The notes beneath the pieces were generated by a model. It did no database searches. It worked only from the letters and a program-made list of their open reading frames with translations, and was not told where the DNA came from. 64,000 nucleotides of DNA. It comes from Paramacrobiotus metropolitanus. Its lineage: Eukaryota; Tardigrada; Eutardigrada; Parachela; Macrobiotidae. Shown piece after piece: positions 36,461 through 46,600 of this stretch (positions within the stretch are counted from its first letter, which is position 1; each line of letters opens with the position of its first letter). The translations under genes were made by a program, and so were the position numbers. The stretch lies in contig NW_026570394.1 in assembly GCF_019649055.1 (NCBI RefSeq), positions 142,718 through 206,717 of the forward strand, read 5' to 3'.

Positions 36461-39431
36461 ATGCCTGCCGAGAGAAATACGTGTTTGGTTAAAGTAAATG
36501 TATTTGATAAACGTGCTCGTGTCATGCTGGTTTATCAGATCGTAAATCCTCACATCCAGGTTTCGTTGAAAATATCCGTGTGCGATGCTGCAATGTGAAC
36601 AGTGTTAACAATAAAATCGATGAAGTGAAATTGTTTTGCTCAGAGATAGTGATGTGACCGTTCTTACTGAGACGCACGACAGGCCGTTTATGACAGACTC
36701 TGATTTCGCTGACCTGGATAATTTCAATGTCTTTCGAAAGCCTAGAGCGGATGGTCATGGCGGTGTGGCTATTGTTATTCGTAACTCATTACGTGCGATT
36801 CACAAGCCTGAACTGGAAACTCCTTTGCTCGAAATGCTTTGTGTGCAGTCCCTGTCTCTTGACCGAGTTTTTATTGCGTTTTATGCACCTCCTGATAAAA
36901 AGCATGCAAGCTGTGCCTTCTTTAATTCAACATCTGCGTTCTAATTTCTCCCCTAACTTGTTATCGAAGTGCGTTATAATGGGTGACTTCAATCGGCCTG
37001 ATATTAACTGGTCCAACAAGACTGCACGAAGACCAGCTAGCCGCATACTGCTAAACGCTGTTGAAGAATTCGGGATGACCCAGATTATCGACTTTCCACT
37101 AGAAATGCAAATTGTCTTGATCTATGTCTATTAAGTGCTAACTCCTTGTTTCTACCAGCTGTTCCGATCAGCCCGCCATGTTTAAGTAACGATCACATTG
37201 GTTTTGAATTTTCTTTAAAAGTAAAAAAATATCGTAAAAAATTTCGTATTGTCAAGCGATGGAAGATCGATAATAACAAGGTTGATCTGTTTCTTCGTTC
37301 TTTGAACGCCATAGAATGGATAAATCTGTTTTGTAATCTTGATGTAAATCAACGAGCTGAAATGTTTGAAAAAATTTTTATTGAAACAGCGAAGATGTTT
37401 TTTGATTACGGCGATGTAAAAATACGTAAATTTTCAGTAAGATATCCAAGAAATGTAAAAAAAATTGTAAATTCTCGTAATCGTGCTTTTCGACTGTACC
37501 GGCAAATGGATCTGCTGAAAATAAATTAAAGTGGAAAATGCTGTCAAAAAAGTGTAGCGCTTGTAAGAAAATTTGGGAGCTGTAAGCTTTCAGAAATATC
37601 TACGGCTTATAGAAATAACCCCTCGAAATTTTGGCGTTACATGAAATCGACCAGCGACCGGATCGGCATTCCACCACTAACAGTGGGTGATGGTACGTTA
37701 GCAAACACAGACAGTGAGAAAGCCAAACTGCTTAACACCGCATACCACGCATCTCAGTCTGTATGCGTTGAACATTGTAACGGAACAGACATAACTCTGG
37801 TTTCCAATAACAATGAAACCTGGGATATTTCTGAGCTCTTAATCTTTGAACAGCTGGCTAAAATTTCAGTGACAACATCAAGCGGTAAATTTGAAATAAC
37901 AAATAAACTTTTAAAAGTTGCTGCACCATCTATTCTTGCACCGCTTAGACTGATTTTTAACGCTGCTATTAACGAGGGAGTTTTTCCCACCCAGTGGAAG
38001 CAATCTTACATAACTCCAGTACCGAAAGTCGCTTCAGATCATAGATTGCCTGGTAGTTACAGACCAGTATCTATGCTAAATCCGTGTCAAAAGTTTTCGA
38101 ACGATGCATTGATCAGTTAGTTAGAGATCATCTAATTAAAAATGCAGCTCTTTTTGATCACCAGTTTGCTTACCGGCACAAAAGGTCAACCGAGCTACAG
38201 CTCTTCCTTTTTTCTAAAACTGTTAACGATTTCATTAGCAGTGGCATAGCTGTGGACGCCGTATTTCTGGACTGTTCGAAAGCTTTCGATAAGCTATCTC
38301 ATGAATCGATTTTAAACGCGTTAATTGAAATGAACCTACCTAGTCAAATTGTGCATCTAATTTCCGATTATCTGAAAAATCGAAAGCAGTGTGTTGTTGT
38401 GGATAACGAAATTTCTGATCCGCTACCTGTGAACAGCGGTGTTCCTCAAGGTTCAGTATTAGGGCCTCTGTTGTTCATATGTGTCCTAAATTTTTAATTC
38501 GTGCACTGAGAAACGGAAGCGCCGCTTTTGTTTTGCAGATGACATAGTTGTTTTTCGTCCCATTTCCCTCGCCTCGGATTGTTTGTTGTTACAGAACGAT
38601 CTGTCCGATTTGAATGATTGGCTCACAGATAAACAGCTTTGTCTTAACGCTACCAAGTCCGCCCACGTTCAGTTCTCAAACAGAAGGCTCCATCCTTCTC
38701 CTATCAGTACAGTATCAACAATATTCCCGTCCCAAAGTGCGACCATGTGAAACACCTAGGAATTTTTGTTGATCGAAAACTGAATTTCAACGTTAACAGC
38801 GAAAATGTGTCAAAGAAATGCAACCGGAAAGTTAGCTATATTAATCATGTTTTCGATACAGTGACTACGGTGCTCGAATACGACTTTTCGATTCTTTAGT
38901 CCTTTCAGTTATTGATTATTGCTGTTCCACCACGCATCCATTGCTAAAGAAGTCGGCAAAAAATCATTGAACGTTGTCAGAAGGTTCACTAAAACCTTGC
39001 GCCTCGGCAATAACGTGTTGAATTACGCAGAGCGTTTGAAAGAGCTCCAATGGGATGACCTAGCCACACGACGCTTAAAAAAAACGCTAATATTCGTGTA
39101 CAAATTGGTTTTTCGGGTGGTTCCAATGGGTGACCTGATTGTATTGCCGCTAAAGTTTTCTGCGGTGCTTGAGTCTGTTGCAGGTAACACCAGGATATCA
39201 GAACGTCTGATGAAGCATCCATGTCCAATCAAGCCGGCTCCGACAACAATTTGTGGTAGAACGGTGACCACCGCCCATGACTCCTATCTGAACCGCCTTG
39301 TGTCCGTCTGGAATGATCTTCCTTTCCAACCCGTTGCCTACGTTACTTTGAACGCGTTCACCGAAGCTCTGAAGAGAGTGAGCTTGAAGGATCTACCATC
39401 GGTTAAAGCTTTCAAAAAAAGTGCAGTGTAA
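36461..39431 (+). pseudogene. LINE ORF2: APE endonuclease plus reverse transcriptase, frameshifted
   Basis: ORF2 nicks target DNA and copies element RNA from the nick (target-primed reverse transcription). The candidate start is ATG 36461. Endonuclease motifs: CCNVNS around 36592, VLTETH with the catalytic Glu at 36660-36677, YAPP near 36885, GDFN at 36982-36993 and SNDH at 37185-37196. After a linker (NPSKFWRYM), the RT follows: SYRPVSML at 38055-38078, FLDCSKAFDK with first catalytic Asp at 38270, GVPQGSVLGPLLF at 38438-38476, FADD with the paired Asp at 38532-38543, and KHLGI from 38750. The C-terminus carries LVSVWNDLP near 39300 and stops at 39429-39431. The motifs occur in the expected order but in changing frames, with shifts near 36520, 36630, 36900, 37105, 38083, 38490, 38703, 38878 and 38962, plus an in-frame TAA at 37527. 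The longest clean frame is about 37106-38082 apart from that stop. All key catalytic residues that I can locate are present. Confidence 0.9.
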
Positions 39432-39919
39432 TTACCGTTGTTATTTTAATGTTCTCTTAAATGCTTTTGTCTTGTTATACATGTGTTATGCCTACCATAG
39501 TAATTTCGGTTGCGAGTTAGTTGCAGAAGTTACCAAAAAGGCGATTACGTGCGTAAGTGTCGGTGCTTTCCTTTTCCCACAGTTTGTTTTCGAAATTTTT
39601 TTTTGAAAATGGTAATTTCACTAATATGTGTGGGTTTGGTTTTATGCATCGACCCCAGCGCGATCGCCTCCCCGCCCTTTTTCCACAATAAACGCAACTT
39701 ATCGCAACCGTACCGACAACATGTAGTTTTAAGTGCTTTTTATGTGCTGATGTTTGTTTTTGCATGTGTTGATGTTTTTTCTGGTTTATACTTGTTTCCG
39801 CTGGCTTTCATGTTTTCGTGGTATCGCATTTCGATGTTATTTTAACATTCTGGTTTGTTCTCCGCTGTCTCTGAAGCTTAGAGGGCAGTCGCTTCGTTGC
39901 AAGGACAATAAACTTCATT
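39432..39919 (+). other. LINE 3' UTR
   Basis: 488 bases between the ORF2 stop and the right satellite junction. The part up to about 39608 is alignable with the minus-strand LINE copy at 1-169. The best match is GCGTAAGTGTCGGTGCTTTC near 39551. The segment holds an open frame at 39510-39845 with hydrophobic residues, but it lies wholly in the 3' UTR, has no recognisable domain and is unlikely to be a gene. The end reads GGACAATAAACTTCATT and meets satellite directly. There is no poly-A tail and no clear terminal microsatellite. Confidence 0.82.
39907..39912 (+). promoter_or_regulatory. Polyadenylation-signal hexamer at LINE 3' end
   Basis: AATAAA lies seven to nine bases before the element-satellite junction. 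This closeness is typical of L2/CR1-type ends, which often finish in a short motif such as TTCATT rather than poly-A. Here ACTTCATT follows only once, so a terminal repeat is not demonstrated. It may serve as the element's own polyadenylation signal, which is inference from position. Confidence 0.5.
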
Positions 39920-39921
39920 AC

Positions 39922-42900
39922 ATTTTCGCCATGTTGTCAGGACTCAATAACTTCGTGGTAAAACTGCTCCAAGGTCTGCTTTTAAGGGTTATTCGATGCG
40001 CTGAGCACGAATTTCAAGTCGGGTTGCAAAAAAATTTCACCGAAAAAAGTTATGGAAAACTTGACTTTTCACCGGCATTTTTGGATCTCAATAACTACGT
40101 GGTGAAACAGCTCCAAAGTCTGCTTTTAAGGGTTATTCGATGCGCTGAGCACGAATCTGAAATCGGTTTGCAAAAAAAATTTCACCAGAAAAAGTTACTG
40201 TCAGACGTGTCACATTTTCGCCATGTTGGGAGAGCTCAATAACTACGTGGTGAAACTGCTCCAAAGTCTGCTTTTGAAGGTTATTCGATGCGCTGAGCAC
40301 GAATCTGAAATCGGTTTGCAAAAAAAATTTCACCAGAAAAAGTTACTGTCAGACGTGTCACATTTTCGCCATGTTGTCAGGACTCAATAACTTCGTGGTA
40401 AAACTGCTCCAAGGTCTGCTTTTGAAGGTTATTCGATGCGCTGAGCACGAATCTGAAATCGGTTTGCAAAAAAAATTTCACCAGAAAAAGTTACTGTCAG
40501 ACGTGTCACATTTTCGCCATGTTGTCAGAACTCAATAACTTCGTGGTAAAACTGCTCCAAGGTCTGCTTTTAAGGGTTATTCGATGCGCTGAGCACGAAT
40601 TTTAAGTCGGTTTGCAAAAAAAATTTCACCGAAAAAAGTTATGGAAAACTTGACTTTTCACCGGCATTTTTGGATCTCAATAACTACGTGGTGAAACAGC
40701 TCCAAAGTCTGCTTTTAAGAGTTATTCGATGCGCTGAGCACGAATCTGAAATTGGTTCGCAAAAAAATTTCACCAGAAAAGTTACTGTCAGACGTGTCAC
40801 ATTTTCGCCATGTTGTGAGAACTCAATAACTACGTTGTGAAACTGCTCCAAAGTCTGCTTTTAAGGGTTATTTGATGCGCTGAGCACGAATTTTAAGTCG
40901 GTTTGCAAAAAAAAATCACCGAAAAGTTATGGAAAACTTGACTTTTCACCGGCATTTTGGATCTCAATAACTACGTGGTGAAACTGCTCTAAAGTCTGCT
41001 TTTTAAGGGTTATTCGATGCGCTGACCACGAATTTTAAGTCGGTTTGCAAAAAAATTTCAACGAAAAAAGTTATGGAAAACTTGCATTTTCACCGGCATT
41101 TTTGGATCTCAATAACTACGTGGTGAAACAGCTCCAAAGTCTGCTTTTAAGGGTTATTCGATGCGCTGAGCACGAATATGAAATCGGTTTGCAAAAAAAT
41201 TTCACCAGAAAAAGTTACTGTCAGACGTGTCACATTTTCGCCATGTTGTGAGAGCTCAATAACTACGTGGTGAAACTGCTCCAAAGTCTGCTTTTGAAGG
41301 TTATTCGATGCGCTGAGCACGAATCTGAAATCGGTTTGCAAAAAAAATTTCACCAGAAAAAGTTACTGTCAGACGTGTCACATTTTCGCCATGTTGTCAG
41401 AACTCAATAACTTCGTGGTAAAACTGCTCCAAGGTCTGCTTTTAAGGGTTATTCGATGCGCTGAGCACGAATTTTAAGTCGGTTTGCAAAAAAATTTCAC
41501 CGAAAAAAGTTATGGAAAACTTGACTTTTTCACCGGCATTTTGGATCTCAATAACTACGTGGTGAAACAGCTCCAAAGTCTGCTTTTAAGAGTTATTCGA
41601 TGCGCTGAGCACGAATCTGAAATTGGTTCGCAAAAAAAATTTCACCAGAAAAAGTTACTGTCAGACGTGTCACATTTTCGCCATGTTGTGAGAACTCAAT
41701 AACTACGTGGTGAAACTGCTCCAAAGTCTGCTTTTAAGGGTTATTTGATGCGCTGAGCACGAATTTTAAGTCGGTTTGCAAAAAAAAAATCACCGAAAAA
41801 AGTTGTGGAAAACTTGACTTTTCACCGGCATTTTTGGATCTCAATAACTACGTGGTGAAACTGCTCTAAAATCTGCTTTTAAGGGTTATTCGATGCGCTG
41901 AGCACGAATTTTAAGTCGGTTTGCAAAAAAAATTTCAACGAAAAAAGTTATGGAAAACTTGCATTTTCACCGGCATTTTTGGATCTCAATAACTACGTGG
42001 TGAAACTGCTCCAAAGTCTGCTTTTAAAAGTTATTCGATGCGCTGAGCACGAATTTCAAAGTCGGGTTGCAAAAAAATTTCACCGAAAAATTTATGGAAA
42101 ACTTGCATTTTCACCGGCATTTTGGATCTCAATAACTACGTGGTGAAACAGCTCCAAAGTCTGCTTTTAAGAGTTATTCGATGCGCTGAGCACGAATCTG
42201 AAATTGGTTCGCAAAAAAAATTTCACCAGAAAAGTTACTGTCAGACGTGTCACATTTTCGCCATGTTGTGAGAACTCAATAACTACGTTGGTGAAACTGC
42301 TCAAAGTCTGCTTTTAAGGGTTATTTGATGCGCTGAGCACGAATTTTAAGTCGGTTTGCAAAAAAAATCACCGAAAAAGTTATGGAAAACTTGACTTTTC
42401 ACCGGCATTTTGGATCTCAATAACTACGTGGTGAAACTGCTCTAAAGTCTGCTTTTAAGGGTTATTCGATGCGCTGACCACGAATTTTAAGTCGGTTTGC
42501 AAAAAAATTTTCAACGAAAAAAGTTATGGAAAACTTGCATTTTTCACCGGCATTTTGGATCTCAATAACTACGTGGTGAAACAGCTCCAAAGTCTGCTTT
42601 TAAGGGTTATTCGATGCGCTGAGCACGAATCTGAAATCGGTTTGCAAAAAAATTTCACCAGAAAAAGTTACTGTCAGACGTGTCACATTTTCGCCATGTT
42701 GTGAGAGCTCAATAACTACGTGGTGAAACTGCTCCAAAGTCTGCTTTTGAAAGTTATTCGATGCGCTGAGCACGAATCTGAAATCGGTTTGCAAAAAAAA
42801 TTTCACCAGAAAAGTTACTGTCAGACGTGTCACATTTTCGCCATGTTGTCAGAACTCAATAACTTCGTGGTAAAACTGCTCCAAGGTCTGCTTTTAAGGG

Positions 42901-43600
42901 TTATTCGATGCGCTGAGCACGAATTTTAAGTCGGTTTGCAAAAAAAATTTCACCGAAAAAAGTTATGGAAAACTTGACTTTTCACCGGCATTTTTGGATC
43001 TCAATAACTACGTGGTGAAACAGCTCCAAAGTCTGCTTTTAAGAGTTATTCGATGCGCTGAGCACGATGTCAGACGTGTCACATTTTCGCCATGTTGTGA
43101 GAACTCAATAACTACGTGGTGAAACTGCCCAAAGTCTGCTTTTAAGGGTTATTTGATGCGCTGAGCACGAATTTTAAGTCGGTTTGCAAAAAAAAAATCA
43201 CCGAAAAAAGTTATGGAAAACTTGACTTTTCACCGGCATTTTTGGATCTCAATAACTACGTGGTGAAACTGCTCTAAAATCTGCTTTTAAGGGTTATTCG
43301 ATGCGCTGAGCACGAATGTTAAGTCGGTTTGCAAAAAAAATTTCAACGAAAAAAGTTATGGAAAACTTGCATTTTCACCGGCATTTTTGGATCTCAATAA
43401 CTACGTGGTGAAACTGCTCCAAAGTCTGCTTTTAAAAGTTATTCGATGCGCTGAGCACGAATTTCAAGTCGGGTTGCAAAAAAAATTTCACCGAAAAAAT
43501 TTATGGAAAACTTGCATTTTCACCGGCATTTTTGGATCTCAATAACTACGTGGTGAAACAGCTCCAAAGTCTGCTTTTAAGGGTTATTCGATGCGCTGAG
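39922..43600. repeat. Satellite zone 4: higher-order repeats right of the LINE
   Basis: This continues zone 3. 39922-40083 completes the trimer split by the LINE. The hexamer marks GCTCTAAA and TTATTTGATGCG recur at 40990, 41867, 42443 and 43275. Spacings are 877 (six monomers), 576 (a four-monomer variant in which the A-A-B block is replaced by a single B with TTTTAAAAGTTATTCG) and 832. The last is 877 minus a deletion of about 45 bases at about 43068. Hence the same higher-order family lies on both sides of the retrotransposon. Confidence 0.82.
43055..43085. repeat. Monomer with internal deletion
   Basis: GAGCACGATGTCAGACGTG replaces GAGCACGAATCTG... through GTTACTGTCAGACGTG, about 45 bases lost from an A monomer. 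The loss explains exactly why the surrounding hexamer measures 832 instead of 877. The ACGT dyad is retained while the poly-A run and TTTCACC are gone. Confidence 0.78.
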
Positions 43601-46600
43601 CACGAATCTGAAATCGGTTTGCAAAAAAAATTTCACCAGAAAAAGTTACTGTCAGACGTGTCACATTTTCGCCATGTTGTCAGAACTCAATAACTTCGTG
43701 GTAAAACTGCTCCGAGGTCTGCTTTTAAGGGTTATTCGATGCGCTGAGCACGAATTTTAAGTCGGTTTGCAAAAAAAATTTCACCGAAAAAAGTTATGGA
43801 AAACTTGACTTTTCACCGGCATTTTTGGATCTCAATAACTACGTGGTGAAACAGCTCCAAAGTCTGCTTTTAAGAGTTATTCGATGCGGTGAGCACGAAT
43901 CTGAAATTGGTTCGCAAAAAAAATTTCACCAGAAAAAGTTACTGTCAGACGTGTCACATTTTCGCCATGTTGTGAGAACTCAATAACTACGTGGTGAAAC
44001 TGCTCCAAAGTCTGCTTTTAAGGGTTATTCGATGCGCTGAGCACGAATTTTAAGTCGGTTTGCAAAAAAAATTCACCGAAAAAGTTATGGACCTTCTTTC
44101 ACCGGCATTTTGGATCTCAATAACTACGTGGTGAAACAGCTCCAAAGTCTGCTTTTAAGGGTTATTCGATGCGCTGAGCACGAATTTTAAGTCGGTTTGC
44201 AAAAAAATTTCAACGAAAAAAGTTATGGAAAACTTGCATTTTCACCGGCATTTTGGATCTCAATAACTACGTGGTGAAACTGCTCCAAAGTCTGCTTTTA
44301 AAGTTATTCGATGCGCTGAGCACGAATTTCAAGTCAGTGTATAAAAAATTTCACCGAAAAAAGTTATGGAAACTTGCATTTTCACCGGCATTTTGGATCT
44401 CAATAACTACGTGGTGAAACTGCTCCAAAGTCTGCTTTTAAAGTTATTCGATGCGCTGAGCACGAATTTCAAGTCGGGTTGCAAAAAAAATTTCACCGAA
44501 AAATTTATGGAAAACTTGCATTTTCACCGGCATTTTGGATCTCAATAACTACGTGGTGAAACAGCTCCAAAGTCTGCTTTTAAGGGTTATTCGATGCGCT
44601 GAGCACGAATCTGAAATCGGTTTGCAAAAAAATTTCACCAGAAAAAGTTACTGTCAGACGTGTCACATTTTCGCCATGTTGTCAGAACTCAATAACTTCG
44701 TGGTGAAACTGCTCCGAGTCTGCTTTTAAGGGTTATTCGATGCGCTGAGCACGAATTTTAAGTCGGTTTGCAAAAAAATTTCACCGAAAAAGTTATGGAA
44801 AACTTGACTTTTCACCGGCATTTTGGATCTCAATAACTACATGGTGAAACAGCTCCAAAGTCTGCTTTTAAGAGTTATTCGATGCGCTGAGCACGAATCT
44901 GAAATTAGTTCGCAAAAAAATTTCACCAGAAAAAGTTACTGTCAGACGTGTCACATTTTCGCCATGTTGTGAGAACTCAATAACTACGTGGTGAAACTGC
45001 TCCAAAGTCTGCTTTTAAGGGTTATTCGATGCGCTGAGCACGAATTTTAAGTCGGTTTGCAAAAAAAATCACCGAAAAAAGTTATGGAAAACTTGACTTT
45101 TCACCGGCATTTTGGATCTCAATAACTACGTGGTGAAACAGCTCCAAAGTCTGCTTTTAAGAGTTATTCGATGCGCTGAGCACAGAATCTGAAATTGGTT
45201 CGCAAAAAAATTTCACCAGAAAAGTTACTGTCAGACGTGTCACATTTTCGCCATGGTGTCAGAACTCAATAACTACGTGGTGAAACTGCTCCAAAGTCTG
45301 CTTTTAAGGGTTATTCGATGCGCTGAGCACGAATTTTAAGTCGGTTTGCAAAAAAATTTCACCGAAAAAGTTATGGAAAACTTGACTTTTCACCGGCATT
45401 TTTGGATCTCAATAACTACGTGGTGAAACAGCTCAAAGTCTGCTTTTAAGAGTTATTCGATGCGGTGAGCACGAATCTGAAATTGGTTCGCAAAAAAATT
45501 TCACCAGAAAAAGTTACTGTCAGACGTGTCACATTTTCGCCATGTTGTGAGAACTCAATAACTACGTGGTGAAACTGCTCCAAAGTCTGCTTTTAAGGGT
45601 TATTCGATGCGCTGAGCACGAATTTTAAGTCGGTTTGCAAAAAAAATTCACCGAAAAAAGTTATGGAAAACTTGACCTTTCACCGGCATTTTTGGATCTC
45701 AATAACTACGTAATGAAACAGCTCCAAAGTCTGCTTTTAAGGGTTATTCGATGCGCTGAGCACGAATTTTAAGTCGGTTTGCAAAAAAAATTTCAACGAA
45801 AAAAGTTATGGAAAACTTGCATTTTCACCGGCATTTTTGGATCTCAATAACTACGTGGTGAAACTGCTCCAAAGTCTGCTTTTAAAAGTTATTCGATGCG
45901 CTGAGCACGAATTTCAAGTCGGGTTGCAAAAAAAATTTCACCGAAAAAAGTTATGGAAAACTTGCATTTTCACCGGCATTTTTGGATCTCAATAACTACG
46001 TGGTGAAACAGCTCCAAAGTCTGCTTTTAAGGGTTATTCGATGCGCTGAGCACGAATCTGAAATCGGTTTGCAAAAAATTTCACCAGAAAAAGTTACTGT
46101 CAGACGTGTCACATTTTCGCCATGTTGTCAGAACTCAATAACTTCGTGGTAAAACTGCTCCAAAGTCTGCTTTTAAGGGTTATTCGATGCGCTGAGCACG
46201 AATTTTAAGTCGGTTTGCAAAAAAAATTTCACCGAAAAAAGTTATGGAAAACTTGACTTTTCACCGGCATTTTTGGATCTCAATAACTACATGGTGAAAC
46301 AGCTCCAAGGTCTGCTTTTAAGAGTTATTCGATGCGCTGAGCACGAATCTGAAATTGGTTCGCAAAAAAAATTTCACCAGAAAAAGTTACTGTCAGACGT
46401 GTCACATTTTCGCCATGTTGTGAGAACTCAATAACTACGTGGTGAAACTGCTCCAAAGTCTGCTTTTAAGGGTTATTCGATGCGCTGAGCACGAATTTTA
46501 AGTCGGTTTGCAAAAAAAAATTCACCGAAAAAAGTTATGGAAAACTTGACCTTTCACCGGCATTTTTGGATCTCAATAACTACGTAATGAAACAGCTCCA

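Larger units (their letters stand above)
35035..39919 (+). mobile_element. Near-complete non-LTR retrotransposon (CR1/Jockey-like LINE)
   Basis: An autonomous LINE-type element on the plus strand: 5' UTR, ORF1 with zinc knuckles, ORF2 with APE-type endonuclease and reverse transcriptase, then a 3' UTR ending just after AATAAA with no poly-A tail. Satellite stops at 35034 (GTGTCAC) and resumes at 39920-39922 (ACATTTTCGCC). The satellite pieces 34757-35034 and 39922-40083 together make 440 bp, one complete trimer unit, so the target lost nothing. At most a two-base AC could be a target duplication. Several frameshifts and at least one in-frame stop interrupt both ORFs. The GVPQGSVLGPLLF, FADD and KHLGI motifs, the SNDH endonuclease signature and the WNDLP C-terminus fit the CR1/Jockey group. 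I cannot fix the clade without a tree. Confidence 0.93.

Noticed and set aside
39510-39845. A 111-residue plus-strand open frame with hydrophobic segments
   Set aside because: It lies in the LINE 3' UTR, matches no known domain and overlaps the region conserved at DNA level with the other LINE copy.
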